Counted from the stretch's first letter, positions 1-14,180 are shown. The stretch: DNA of 64,000 nucleotides from Lampris incognitus (GCF_029633865.1 NC_079216.1:22774947-22838946), one strand, 5' to 3'. Numbers and translations: made by a program. Notes: a model not told the origin generated them from the sequence alone.

Positions 1-281
1 ACAATGAGTTCACTGTACTCAAATGGCCTCCACAGTCACCAGATCTCAATCCAATAGAGCAGCTTTGGGATGTGGTGGACCGGGAGATTCGCATCATGGA
101 TGTGCAGCCGACAAATCTGCAGCAACTGCGTGATGCTATCATGTCAATATGGACCAAACTCTCTGAGGAATGTTTCCAGTACCTTGTTGAATCTATGCCA
201 CGAAGGATTAAGGCAGTTCTGAAGGCAAAAGGGGGTCCAACCCGGTACTAGCAAGGTGTACCTAATAAAGTGGCCAGTGAG
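1..281 (+). mobile_element. 3' end of a Tc1-like DNA transposon (cut by window edge)
   Basis: Frame 3-251 reads about 82 residues of the C-terminal part of a Tc1/mariner transposase and ends at a TAG at 249-251. It contains SPDLNPIEQLW, the block holding the third catalytic acid (E) of the DDE triad, and ends GGPTRY. After the stop comes CCTAATAAAGTGGCCAGTGA (261-280), which resembles the terminal repeat of one common fish Tc1 family. The 5' part, with the other two catalytic residues, lies before the window, so activity cannot be judged. No frameshift is visible in the part seen. Confidence 0.85.
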
Positions 282-404
282 TATATATATATACTGGGCA
301 ACTATAACTCTATGATTAAAAAATGACCTCAACAGCAAGCTAAAAATGCAACATACACCAGTAAAACTATCTAAAATGAAACACTGGTATGGTTGGCTTG
401 AATG

Positions 405-929
405 GTTAAAGAAGAAATTTCATTGACATTCTTTTGCAGTAAACACACTAGAATGACCAAGGCAGCCATTTTGACCGTTTTGGATTTTCAAAGTTTAATA
501 ACTTTGTGAAAGAAAAAAAACAAACCTACCGCTCCCTGAATGCCCCTAAAACTCCACATATTTGCATTAAAATGAGTGTTAGATCAATTGCACAAAAAAA
601 AATATGATAAGCTCCACATAAAATGGCAATGGGCAGTCATTTTGACTGCCCATAGTTTTTAAACTCTATATTCTGTCAAGCTAAATACCCAATTGAGATA
701 TTAATGCATTGCATATGTTAGTATGTCTGTTAGGAAACGACTGATACTAAAATTAAAATTTTAACAACTATAATACTATTTTTAAACAATATAAACTTCA
801 GAAGCATGGTCATATAGAGTTTAAAAACTGGCGGTCATTTTGACCGCCCATGGTCGTTTTAGTTAGGAGCAAATCCCGGTCATTGTAGTGTTAAAGAAGA
901 AATTTCATTGACCTACTTTTGCAGTAAAC
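405..929. repeat. Pair of ~40-bp direct repeats bracketing a foldback repeat
   Basis: The stretch at 405-444 (GTTAAAGAAGAAATTTCATT onward, ending in GCAGTAAACA) recurs at 890-929 with two or three differences. The copies are in direct orientation 485 bp apart, with a foldback element between them. They could be an unusually long target duplication or a local segmental duplication; no coding content is seen. Confidence 0.5.
629..851. mobile_element. Foldback/MITE-like element, family unassigned
   Basis: The left arm 629-670 and right arm 813-851 are imperfect inverted repeats. Each carries a smaller palindrome around GTCATTTTGAC and the shared inner block TTTTTAAACTCTATA. About 140 bp of AT-rich non-coding DNA lies between them. 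This is the layout of a non-autonomous DNA element. No clear target duplication was found, so the outer edges are approximate. Confidence 0.5.
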
Positions 930-4152
<3,223 letters not shown>

Positions 4153-4507
4153 TTACATTATGGCTACCTCCATCTTGCTGGAGAAAGCATGACTGAACAA
4201 CATGTTTGATTTGATTATCAAAACGAATTTAGCATCAAATATTACCCCAAGATTCCTAGCAGCCTGCTTAAGACTACCTGACAGACCATCACGATTAGTA
4301 CCAAAAGGGCAGATGGAATTTGGGGGACCGAAAAGAATTACCTCAGACTTATCATCATTAAATTTAAGAAAAATTTTGGACATCCAGGATTTAATGTCAG
4401 AGAGGTAAGTTGTGAGATTTTCTAGGGCATTAGGACTTGTTGTTAGGATTAATACTCCTGTCTGTGCCCCTAAGGCAATGGAAAGAAGAACTGGAATTGG
4501 TCCCCCG

Positions 4508-4605
4508 GGCACTGCAGCTGCCCACTGCTTCTGTACAATAGGATGGGTTAAATGCAGAAGACACATTCACTGTAAGTACATGTCAAATAAAGTGGTTTTC
4601 CTTTC
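4508..4605 (+). mobile_element. Possible SINE/LINE 3'-tail fragment
   Basis: GGCACTGCAGCTGCCCACTG followed by AGGATGGGTTAAATGCAGAA and CAAATAAAGTGG resembles the conserved 3' tail shared by several teleost SINEs and LINEs. It interrupts the minus-strand RT between its catalytic box and the SDIKSW block. The boundaries are approximate. Confidence 0.4.
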
Positions 4606-4803
4606 ATTCGGGTTTTATTCTTTTAGTGGCATCTATAACTGAGTGTCATCAGGATAAAAATGGTAAAACACACCGTAATTTTGAACGCACTGGCCAGGAG
4701 GCAGCATGAAACAGAAAGGGGCCAAGAACTGAGCCTTGAGGGACACCACAACTCAACTGAGCTACCCAGAACAACAGAAGAAGTTCTGTTGGAGAGGTTA
4801 GAG

Positions 4804-5047
4804 CAGTGTTTCTCAACCCAGTCCTCAAGGAACCCCTATCCTGCATATTTTCTTTGCAACCCTGAATAGGTACCTGTTTGTAGTTATTCAACCAATCAGC
4901 AATGAATTATGTCAGATGTTGCACACCTTGCATAATTAAGTGCTGTGAGATGATTGGTCATGTAAGTAGAAGCAGGGCTACCTATGCAGGGTTACAATGA
5001 AAATCTGCAGGATAGGGGTACCTTGAGGACTGGTTTGAGAAACACTG
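4804..5047. mobile_element. hAT-type MITE with perfect 8-bp target duplication
   Basis: The 244-bp element starts CAGTGTTTCTCAACCCAGTC and ends with the near-perfect inverse (GACTGGTTTGAGAAACACTG). The terminal inverted repeats run about 42 bp with only a few mismatches. The 8-bp direct repeat GGTTAGAG flanks it exactly (4796-4803 and 5048-5055). CAGTG termini and an 8-bp duplication are diagnostic of the hAT superfamily. It has no ORF, so it depended on a transposase elsewhere. Confidence 0.92.
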
Positions 5048-5206
5048 GGTTAGAGCATAATAAACTAAGTCAAGCCTTTGATGCCAACCCGAGTCTATAA
5101 GCGATGTAAAATGAGACTGAGGTCAACGCTGTCAAAGGCATCACTTAAATCTAAAAGAACTAAAATCGAGCGATCACCTCTGTCTGTAGTCAGCAGTATT
5201 AACATT

Positions 5207-5471
5207 GTCTGTGAATGTTCTCATTCATCCAGGTCATGGTTATCCAAAGGAGTTGAATCAAGTGCAACTGGACTTGGTATATATCCGTGAAAACGTTTCG
5301 CCTCTCATCCAAGAGGCTTCCTCAGTTCGTGCCTTCCTGACTAGATGAAGCTTCATCAGACTAGCTTCGTCTAGTCAGGAAGGCACGAACTGAGGAAGCC
5401 TCTTGGATGAGAGGTGAAACGTTTTCACGGATATATACCAAGTGTAGTTGCACTTGATTCAACTCCTTTGG
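5207..5471. mobile_element. Palindromic retroposon-like insert with 12-bp flanking duplication
   Basis: AGTATTAACATT occurs at 5195-5206 and again at 5472-5483, bracketing 265 bp. Within it, 5243-5354 and about 5361-5472 are near-perfect inverted copies, giving a ~230-bp palindrome with arms of ~110 bp and a spacer of under 15 bp. A 12-bp duplication suggests insertion by reverse transcription rather than a cut-and-paste transposase. The arm motif (AAACGTTTC, then CTCATCCAAGAGGC) recurs in related form at 15490-15535. Confidence 0.75.
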
Positions 5472-6020
5472 AGTATTAACATTAGTATTAGTAACCTTAA
5501 CTACTACTATGAAGTGTTCTAAAACCAGACTGGAAACTGTTCATAAAAGAAATCAACTGAGATGAAATTACCCTCTCCAGAACCTTAGATTTAAAAAAAA
5601 AATACAATTTGGAGATTGGTCTGTAGTTACTGAAAGGACAGGGGATCTAAATTAGTTTCCTTCAGCAATGGGTGAACAATGGCATGCTTAAAACTGCCTG
5701 GAAAAGAACCAGAGGCAAGAGAATTATTAAGAATTTGCAGAATAATGAAGCTGACAGTTGAAAATACCTCCTTGAGCAGCTCAGTTGGAATGATGTCTAA
5801 GATGCAGGGGGAGGAGTTCATATTGGAGACTGTACTCTCTAACATTGAAATTGTAATTGGTTGAAACTGGGTAAAATAGGCAGAATTAACATGGGGAATG
5901 GGACGAATGCAAGGGCCAGGCTGGATTTGGGACTTGATATTCTCCACCTTATTTACAAATTGAGTGAGACATTTTTCAGACAGCTAAACATCAGGTTCAA
6001 AAACAAACAAACAAAAAAAT

Positions 6021-6087
6021 GAAGAAGAAGAAGAAGAAGAAGAAGAAGAAGAAGAAGAAGAAGAAGAAGAAGAAGAAGAAGAAGAAG
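6021..6087. repeat. (GAA)n microsatellite
   Basis: About 22 perfect GAA units inside the LINE remnant. Confidence 0.97.
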
Positions 6088-6473
6088 CGGAGGGACCATT
6101 AATAACAGAATCAATCAACCTAAAATAACTTTAAGATTGTGGTTATTTCTAGATATCAATTCAGATGATATCAATTCGCTGATCTCATATCCTGAATTGC
6201 CTTCTGGTAAATTAACATTGGTTTTAAGGGTGTTATGTGATAATTGGGATTTGTTGACCTTCCATTGTCATTCTGATTTTCTACAGTCTTCTAAGGGCAT
6301 GAGTGTGATTGTTCAGTCAGGTGAGGTTGATTTATTTTTGTTTCCTAATTTTAAACAGTGCAATTTGGTCAAGGGTGGATAGGCACTGATCACTGAATGA
6401 ATTTCACAGTGCACCTGGATTGAGAGGGGATATAGAGGGATTAAAGGATGATGAAATAAAAGTATCACAGAAT

Positions 6474-7243
6474 TTAACAGCAGAACCAGTGTTGAGAATG
6501 TGTTTTAGGATAGTGACTAGGAATAGTGAGCTGTAGTGGGACTTTGAAAATGACAGCTTTATGGTCAGACACAGGCATATCCACCAGATTAAGACACTCG
6601 AGAGAGAAACCATATGAGAGTACAGGGTCTAAGATGTGTCCTTTGGAATGTGTGGCCCCTTTAACAGATTGAATGAGGTTAATATAAGATTTTTTTTTTA
6701 AAAGTGATGTCAGGGAATGGGAAGGACAAGACACATGAATATCACAATCACCAAGAATAAGCGCCTCATATTCTGGCATGACAACAAACTCAAAAATAAA
6801 ACCAACTGAATTAGGGGGGAGCCATAAATTAAGATGCAGAGTAAAAGGGGAGGGCCAGTGATTAAAAACATAAAACCACCAAGGAGATAAAATTACCAAT
6901 GAAATTACCATAAAATCACAAAGGAGATAAAATTACCAAAAGTAACAAGATGGCACTTCAGACCTAACTTATAAAAAAAACTAGGCCACCCCCTCTTCCA
7001 GACGGCCCAGAGGGCCTAGGAATATGAAAATATGCAAAATCAGGGGGCTTAGCCTCAATCGGGAAGCGTGTCCCCTGGGGACAGCCATGCCTCAGTAATC
7101 ATAAAAAAGTCCAGATTATTAGAAACAATACAACCATTGATGATAAAGGACTTACAACCAAGAGATCTCACATTCAAGAAGCCAAAATTGTTTGGTGTCA
7201 AAGCAGAGTTAAAACCAACGGGAGTACAACAAATAGCACACAA
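6474..7243 (-). pseudogene. LINE endonuclease domain remnant
   Basis: 7243-7055 reads NFGFLNVRSLGCKS and LDFFMITEAWLSPGD, matching the N-terminal part of the apurinic/apyrimidinic endonuclease of L2-type LINEs (the TE-W-L block has the catalytic Glu). 6911-6474 carries LILGDCDIHV, then GHILDPVLSYG and PVSDHKAVIF, the C-terminal catalytic blocks (GDxNxH-like and SDH). About 140 bp between them no longer reads through. The domain nicks target DNA to prime reverse transcription; this copy cannot be expressed intact. Confidence 0.8.
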
Positions 7244-7502
7244 ATTGGGGATATTTGCTCCAGCTATTCGGTTGTTGTTGTCTCTACTATTAGATACGTG
7301 GTGTGGATGACAGGCAGGTGCCTAATAATAGTCTGTATGGGGAAAACTCCTAGTGCGAAGGTAAATGACAGATGAGGTCAGTGGAGGGAGCCAGCGGGCG
7401 AAACAGCACCGTGGTGCCACCACAGGCAGAAGCGGAGGCTCAGGGAAGCATGGGATGTAAACAGCCGGGCACGTGGAGAGGACTATTTTTCCTCCCACAG
7501 GG

Positions 7503-8565
7503 TTAGAACTGTACGGCAAGCTGCAGGTTGGCCACTAGTATCCGGGTACCCAGCCTGTTTGGGTGGAGTCCATCAGTTCTGGCCCCAAAACAGATAAAAA
7601 TTGTCAATAAAACCATTAATTTGAGCTCTGAAGGTGGAGATGAGCCATGTGTGCAGGCTGAGAATTCTGCTGAAACGCCCTGCTCCACAGGCCAGTGTCG
7701 GAATATGACCTGAACTAAAAAAAGAAGACTTTCCACAAGTACTTAAAAAGCTGAAAATTTCAATAAAACCCTTTTTGGTTAATTCAGACTGCTGACGAGC
7801 TGCATCGTTTGTCCCCACATGAACGATTACTCGATGATTGATGGAGGACGGGAGTGAGTGGATCAACACCGGAGTATATCAGGGGCTGTGGCTCCAGGAA
7901 AACAATGAGTGGCTACGTTGAGAATCGGATGTTGCTGATTATGGAATCCCCAACTATTAATGTGGCTGGAGAGAAAAGGGGACAAGGCAATGTTGGCTAA
8001 GGGTTTTCACAGCAGAAGAGTACACAATCCACACTATGTGTTGAAATCACCGACTGGGGATGTACTGTCCGAGCAAGCAACTGTTGTAACGAAGCAGCGG
8101 CATCAGCTCCGAGAATGGATTTCTCTGCCGGCTCAGGGCAAGGAAGACTTCGAGAGCATCTAATCACGGCCTCTTTCAGGATCTTATGACGAGAAGAGGA
8201 GGTCATTACTTGGGATGAGGGCTGTTGTTTTGGCTTCACAGTGGGATGGCGTGCCACCTCTAGGAAGAGTCAATTTTTGCAGAAGGGCCTGGTCAAGACG
8301 CATCTGAACTACATGAACATCAGCTGGGTGGACCGGAGTGTCGTCAGACAGGGTCGCATGGTGGAAGAAGCCTTGGCGAGAGCAGGCAGCCTCTCTTGCG
8401 ACCACAGACCACCACTTCAGCCCAGGACGACTGGTGGTTAGATGTCGAGCAGGAGGAAAGCCATGGACATGTGGAGGGGTTCCACAGAACTGTGTCCTGG
8501 ATGGTTGCACTGAGAGCGGTAATCCGTTTGGGCTGTCCAGAAGCCACGTCCAGGAAGCTGGTCAA
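7503..8565 (-). pseudogene. LINE ORF1 remnant with esterase-like domain
   Basis: The start near 8565 reads MTSFLDVASGQPKR, with SSWAEVVVCGRKR further on. After frame changes, 7869-7573 carries VIVHVGTNDAARQQSELTKK, then GRFSRILSLHTWL and GFIDNFYLFWGQN, and 7600-7503 gives TDGLHPNRLGTRIL. The GTND block and the DGLHPN block are the catalytic-site motifs of the SGNH esterase domain described in ORF1 of CR1/L2 LINEs. Stops and frameshifts between the blocks make it a pseudogene. A role in lipid or membrane interaction is proposed for the family and is not visible here. Confidence 0.75.
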
Positions 8566-9681
8566 AACGGAGTCTTTCTAATCGAGCTCATCAGAACTTG
8601 TTCTTAGTCACGTGGCTTGGGTACTGGGCTGTTCTGGTGGCGTCTGGACACTGTTTGGCATCATGCGCATCATATTCGTTATAAATTTTATAATTCCATT
8701 ATAATTTTGTTGTCCTCTTTCGATGTTGTATTCTGTAAATTGTGTACACACAATTTAGAAACAAGCCACACACAGCTCAAGCACTACAGAATCGGAGAAT
8801 TCAGTGCGATCAAGTCAGTGCAGGAGCTGATGATCGAATAAAATCCACCAAGGGGTTGTTAAGTTGTTAGTTATCAAAGTTAAAAGTTAAAGTTAAAAAG
8901 TTAAAAGCAAGCAGAGCAACAGACAAACCGTCAGCTGGGAACCAATGGAGGGGGGAGGGGGTTATATGCATGGACAAGTTTTTTATTGAGCAGAACAGGA
9001 AGCATGAAAAAGGGAGAGGAAAGTAAATCTAACACAGGGTGAGACTTCTTTTTTCTTGAAGTCTCCCACCACCTTAGGAAACCCTGTTTGGCATCCTGAC
9101 ATAGCCTCTCGTATCCGTGCATGTTGAGGGAGAGGACGCAAGCCATTGTCATGGGATCTGTGCCACAGTACTTTCACTCAGTACTAGTTACATAACCCCT
9201 GTGTAGTACTAGTTACTTTAAAGCAGAAAAAAATTCCATACATTATTATTATTGCAATATTATGAGCTGGAGGCCCACACACACCACAACCAAACTGCTG
9301 CAAAGCATCATTCAATATTGATCATTGGTAGATAAAAGGCTCATTGTACTTTGTCATGTATTTATTATTCATGATCACACTTGTGCTGATGAGTTTGAAA
9401 ATTAAAGGACTTGACAATGTATTTTTAAATTGATTCCATTTTTCATAGTGCAGGCAAACACATCATCAGGGGCATGGGCACCTAGTTGTTTTAAAATGGG
9501 GGAGCAAACTAATGCAAAATAATAGGGGGGGGTCCTCCTTCAGAAAAAGAGTTAATTTAAAACAAATTTCCTGCATTTCTACACCACTTAACCTCTTGGA
9601 TTAAGTCAAGGAACAGCCACCTGCACTAGTCTAGACTGGTTAGATTGAGGGTGCTATGAAAACCAAGACTGCAGCAGTATA
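8566..9681. other. No gene seen
   Basis: Unassigned DNA; a short GTTAAAA-type repeat lies near 8875-8910. CAGGGGCATGGGCACCTAG near 9467 looks like a hAT-style terminus, but no partner end was found. Confidence 0.4.
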
Positions 9682-11318
9682 CAGTGCATCCGGAAAGTAT
9701 TCACACCCCTTCACTTTCCCCTCATTTTGTTATGTTACAGCCTTATTCCAAAATGGATTAAATTCCTTTTTTTCTCTTCAATCTACATACAATACCCCAT
9801 AATAACAAAGTGAAAAAGGTTTTGTAGAATTTTTTGCAAATTTATTAAAAATAAAAAACTGAAATTTGCATGTACATAAGTATTCACACCCTTTGCTATG
9901 ACACTCAAAATTGAGCTCAGGTTCATCCTGTTTCCACTGATCATCCTTGAGATGTTTCTACATCATGATTGGAGTCCACCTGTAGTAAATTCAATGGATT
10001 GGACATGATTTGGAAAGGCACACACCTGTCTATATATAAGGTCCCACTGTTGACAGTGCATGTCAGAGCAGGAACCAAGCCATGAAGTCAAAGGAATTGT
10101 TGGTGGACCTCCGAGACAGGATTGTATCGAGGTACAGATCTGCGGAAGGGTACAAAAAAATTTCTACAGCTTTGAAGGTCCCGAAGAGCACAGTGGTCTC
10201 CATCATTCGTAAATGGAAGAAGTTTGGATCCACCAGGACTCTTCCTAGAGCTGGCCGCCCACCCAAACTGAGCAATTGGGGGAGAAGGGCCTTGGTTAGG
10301 GAGGTGACCAAGAACCCGATGGTCACTCTGACAGAGCTCCAGTGTTCCTCTGTGGAGATGGGAGAACCTTCCAGAAGGACAACCATCTCTGCAGCACTCC
10401 ACCAATCAGGCCTTTATGGTAGAGTGGCCAGACGGAAGCCTCTGCTCAGTAAAAGGCACATGACAGCCCGCTTGGAGTTTGCCAGAAAGCACCTAAAGGA
10501 CTCTCAGACCATTAGAAACAAGATTCTCTGGTGTGATGAAACCAAGATTGAACTCTTTGGCCTGAATGCCAAATGTCACGTCTGGAGGAAACCAGGCACC
10601 TCTCATCACCTTGCTAATCCCATCCCTACAGTGAAGCATGGTGGTGGCAGCATCATGCTGTGGGGATGTTCTTCAGCGGCAGGAACTGAGAGACTACTCA
10701 GGATCGAGGGAAAGATGAATGGAGCAAAGTACAGAGAGATCCTTGATTTAAACCTGCTCCAGAGTGCTCAGGACCTCAGACTGGGGCGAAGGTTTACCTT
10801 TCAACACGACAACGACCCTAAGCACACAGCCAAGACAACGAAGGAGTGGCTTCGGGACAAGTCTGTGAATGTCCTTGAGTGGCTCAGCCAGAGCCCAGAC
10901 TTGAACCCCATTGAACATCTCTGGAAAGACCTGAAAATAGCTGTGCAGCGACGCTCCCCATCTAAACTTACAAAGCTCGAGAGGATCTGCAGAGAAGAAT
11001 GGGAGAAATACCCCAAATATAGGTGTGCCAAGCTTGTAGCTTCATACCCAAGAAGACTTGAGGCTGTAATCGCTGCCAAGGGTGCCTCAACCAAGTACTG
11101 AGTAAAGGGTGTGAATACTTATGTACATGCAATATTTCAGTTTTTTTATTTTTAATAAATTTGCAAAAATTTCTACAAAACCTTTTTCACTTTGTCATTA
11201 TGGGGTATTGTATGTAGATTGATGAGTAAAAAAGCAATTTAATCCATTTTGGAATAAGGCTGTAACATAACAAAATGTGGGGAAAGTGAAGGGGTGTGAA
11301 TGCTTTCTGGATGCACTG
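9682..11318 (+). mobile_element. Complete Tc1-like transposon (IR/DR type)
   Basis: The element is 1,637 bp with TA on both sides (9680-9681, 11319-11320). The ends are CAGTGCATCCGGAAAGTATT and its inverse with a few mismatches. The terminal inverted repeats extend about 210 bp, and a second copy of the GTATTCACACC motif sits at their inner edge (about 9880 and 11110), the inner direct repeat typical of IR/DR Tc1 elements such as the Sleeping Beauty group. A TATATATAAGG box near 10031 lies 50 bp upstream of the transposase ATG. Confidence 0.96.
10082..11101 (+). CDS. Tc1-type transposase, DD34E, intact
   Basis: This 339-residue reading frame is uninterrupted and of normal Tc1 length. The N-terminal third holds the paired helix-turn-helix DNA-binding region with a GRPPK hinge motif at residues 58-62. 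The catalytic triad is D152 (WCDET), D243 (QHDNDPKHT) and E278 (SPDLNPIEHLW), with 34 residues between the last two. It would bind the terminal repeats and perform cut-and-paste at TA sites in the nucleus. The start was chosen at the ATG right after the 5' leader and TATA box. No stop or frameshift is visible, so it may encode a working enzyme; point mutations that kill activity cannot be excluded. Confidence 0.96.
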   Translation: MKSKELLVDLRDRIVSRYRSAEGYKKISTALKVPKSTVVSIIRKWKKFGSTRTLPRAGRPPKLSNWGRRALVREVTKNPMVTLTELQCSSVEMGEPSRRTTISAALHQSGLYGRVARRKPLLSKRHMTARLEFARKHLKDSQTIRNKILWCDETKIELFGLNAKCHVWRKPGTSHHLANPIPTVKHGGGSIMLWGCSSAAGTERLLRIEGKMNGAKYREILDLNLLQSAQDLRLGRRFTFQHDNDPKHTAKTTKEWLRDKSVNVLEWLSQSPDLNPIEHLWKDLKIAVQRRSPSKLTKLERICREEWEKYPKYRCAKLVASYPRRLEAVIAAKGASTKY

Positions 11319-13139
11319 TATAAATGAGTGGACCAGGGCTGGAAATTATTATTAAGGAAATTGCTATTTCATCTTTGAAATTGTATTATAAAAACATAAT
11401 ATAGCCTAAAATGGCAGTACGTTGCAGACTGCTGCTCCATCTTCAATGTCAAACAAGTACAAAATGTATATATGTACATGAAAAAGCCTTACAACACACC
11501 ACAATATGATTTGGATAATTAAACCTGTTTAAACAATGTTAAAGCTGAGGGTTGTTATTCTCGATACACACAAGGCCATATTCAAAGTCTAAAAACTGCA
11601 AAAAAGTACAAACAATTTGGATGACGGAAACGGCCTCCCAACTGTCTAATTCCAATGTTTATTTTACACAGTGCTTCTAGTGGTGATATTCTCAACAGCG
11701 CCACTGCCTGATGTAGTGTAGTTGTAATGATACACAGGAAAGAATAATCATAAATTCAGAAACAGATTATTTTAACCTACATTATCTCAAATCAAGGACT
11801 ATTTTAATGCACAACTCAGAAGGTGAGTTTTGCTCCTCAAGACTTTCAAAGGACCATATTACAGTGAAACCACCCCTGCTCTGTCCCCATCAGGACATTA
11901 TTTTCCTTAAGTTTGGTTTTGTCGCCCCCTGCTGGCAGTAGTTTGTATAACATCAGTGTATGAATTTAAGCGTGTGAGCTTAAGGACGATAAGTGCGAGT
12001 AGGACGACCTCATGTTTTGTTGTTTTGTTTCGTTTTTTTTGTCTTCACTTACCTTTTTCAAACCGCTTCAGTCTTCTACGTTGCATGCCAGATGTGTACT
12101 AACATACTGTTCTTCAACCTCTGTTGATTAGGATTACTAAATTTGATGTTCAATATGAGTACTTTGATGATGACGATGATGATTGATAGCTCATTTAGCA
12201 CCATGCCAGTACTCTTCAGTGAGCTAGTAGGCTACTCTTACATTGTGTTGTGCCACATGCAAGTCAATTTCACTTTATTTAGATAAGTGATATAGGTTAT
12301 CTTACATACACTGTATGACATTACACTGTAGTGGTTATGGGGCTTCTACAACACTACATTATTATTGCTCATAAGCTCTTATGTTAGCCACAGTAACAGT
12401 ACTATAGCCATATATAGTTATATTTTCTGTTATTTCTTTAAACAATTATCACTGTATGGTGTTTATGACTCATCTACTGTATATGTAAGTGACTTTGGTA
12501 ATTGTGTTTTATTTCTGAGTTTCACCCTTTCTCTGTCAATGAGCTGACGCAAGACGAGCCCAGTCTCCGCTGCTTGATGGAGGGAAGTGCTTATCTGCTG
12601 GTCACACTGCACAGGGTTACATGCATGCGGGGCGAAACAGCCCTTTAGAAGTAAACTTGCACCTCTAATTTACCCTGTATGAGATAATGAGTGAATAATC
12701 ATAACAATCACTTTATTTTCACATCAGTGGCTATAAAAGAAAGGAAAGGAAAGACCAAAAGAAAAGAAAAGGGAAAAAATCAGCCTAAAAGTGCACAAAT
12801 CATTTAGACCAGGCACATACAAACATGAATGTGTTTATGACCAGAAAAATCATCAATGACTCAAAAGACAAATTTGACAACAACAGCTTCAATGGGATTC
12901 CCATTGCTATCATCCCCAGATTTGGGAATGATAGCGTGTCTCTAATATGAGTGACGTTTGGTGGTGGGGCTACCCTTTTAATTAGCTTATATGTGGATTA
13001 AGCTGTGTGGGAGAGGAGAGCTCGTCTGCCGTGCGCATATGGAACAACGCTGTGTGCGTTATGGCCTGTCAGCGACCTGGGGAGGGAGGGGGCACGAGCA
13101 AGACACCCTTGAACATAGCCTGGCATGGCAGTCACGTAA
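11319..13139. other. No gene seen
   Basis: AT-rich DNA with only short ORFs; no recognised repeat boundary. Confidence 0.45.
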
Positions 13140-13150
13140 CCCCCCCCCCC

Positions 13151-13188
<38 letters not shown>
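13140..13188. repeat. C-run followed by (CA)n
   Basis: Fourteen C then about 18 CA units. Confidence 0.95.
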
Positions 13189-13190
<2 letters not shown>

Positions 13191-13660
13191 GTTGTGCGTA
13201 AACGCACTGAACGTGCTGATGTATTTGGTGAACGGCGAAGTGATCCTATCCGTTTGCAGCTAATGAACGTAAACGCGAACGTGCTGTGTTTCACGGCAGC
13301 GGCATTCCGACGCAGCTACCGGCGCTGCTGAAGTTCATATAAATATTTGAAGGAGTTTCATGAACCAATCAGGACAGATTCCAACGGGGGGGGTCACATT
13401 TTTTGCAAATTGTGCCCGCCGGGTCTGAAAAAACAAGTCTGAACGCCAGCCACACCGGCAACGAATCTGAAACGACACAGCGAGTTGAAGCGTCCGACCA
13501 TCAGAGCAGCTTATTAAAAACAAAACAAAACAAAACAGTAGAAATGAATGAGAACTACTTCATGTTTCTGGGACTGTTCAAAATTGTGAACTATGAATGT
13601 ATTGTTCATTTTAATCTGTGTGTCTTGAAGTTTGAGCCAGCTCTTGTGAAGTGTAAACTT

Positions 13661-13671
<11 letters not shown>

Positions 13672-13741
<70 letters not shown>
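13672..13741. repeat. (CA)n microsatellite
   Basis: About 35 perfect CA units. Confidence 0.98.
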
Positions 13742-13742
<1 letters not shown>

Positions 13743-13825
13743 TGCAGACGCAGCAACGTCGGCATAAAGTCCAATTTACACCCAACAAAAGCTATACAAC
13801 ATAACATCTCATCTCATCACATCTC

Positions 13826-14180
13826 ATCATCAGCTGCTTTTCCGGGGTCGGGTCGCAGTGGCAGCAAGCTAAGTAGGGCGCTCCAGGCGTCCCTCTTCCC
13901 AGCAACGCTCTCCAGCTCCTCCTGGGGGATCCCAAGACATTCTCAGGCCAGATTGGACATGTAGTCCCTCCAGCGAGTTCTGGGTCTAACCCGGAAAACC
14001 TCCAAAGGAAGGCGCCCAGGAGGCATCCTAATCAGATGCCCAAGCCACCTCAACTGGCTCCTTTTGATGCGAAGGAGCAGCGGCTCTACTCCGAGCTCCC
14101 TCCGGATGTCCGAGCTCCCTCCGGATGTCCGAGCTCCTCACCCTATCTCTAAGGCTGAGCCCAGACACCCTACGGAGGAA
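13826..14180 (-). pseudogene. C-terminal fragment of a second LINE RT
   Basis: The complement reads SGLSLRDRVRSSDIRRELG, then after a frame change RSQLRWLGHLIRMPPG and RTRWRDYM, and further on LAWECLGIPQEELES. This is a conserved C-terminal region of a very abundant fish non-LTR retrotransposon ORF2. A 19-bp unit, CCGAGCTCCCTCCGGATGT, is tandemly duplicated near 14091-14130 and shifts the frame. It abuts a different LINE fragment at about 14180. Confidence 0.65.

Larger units (their letters stand above)
4153..5947 (-). pseudogene. LINE reverse transcriptase remnant
   Basis: From 5947 downwards: PTELLKEVFSTV and GSFPGSFKHAIVHPLLKE (RT N-terminal blocks), an SDAFDSVDLSLILHRL-like block on the complement of about 5095-5155, QLSCGVPQGSVLGPFLF within 4891-4649, a FYPDDTQL catalytic-box variant on the complement of 4637-4660, and SDIKSWMSKIFLKFNDDK plus ARNLGVIFDAKF within 4566-4153. 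The blocks are collinear but lie in different frames. Ala to Pro in the YADD-type box and the insertions show it is dead. Confidence 0.8.
4153..8565 (-). mobile_element. Decayed L2/CR1-like LINE, nearly full length
   Basis: Minus-strand fragments follow the order of an L2/CR1-type LINE: ORF1 with an esterase (SGNH) domain (8565-7503), apurinic endonuclease (7243-6474) and reverse transcriptase (5947-4153). Frames are broken by stops, indels and at least three later insertions: a hAT MITE at 4804-5047, a palindromic insert at 5207-5471 and a SINE/LINE-tail-like piece near 4508-4605. The RT ends soon after the GVIFDAKF block and no 3' tail was recognised, so the 3' end looks lost. That is unusual, because LINE copies normally lose their 5' end. 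Confidence 0.8.

Noticed and set aside
5243..5472. CRISPR-like or rho-independent terminator structure
   Set aside because: Eukaryotic context, a single palindrome and retroposon-type flanks.
9467..9660. Possible hAT element starting CAGGGGCATGG
   Set aside because: No inverted partner or 8-bp duplication found.
13514..13964. ORFs up to 133 codons across the (CA)n tract
   Set aside because: Dipeptide artefacts of the repeat.
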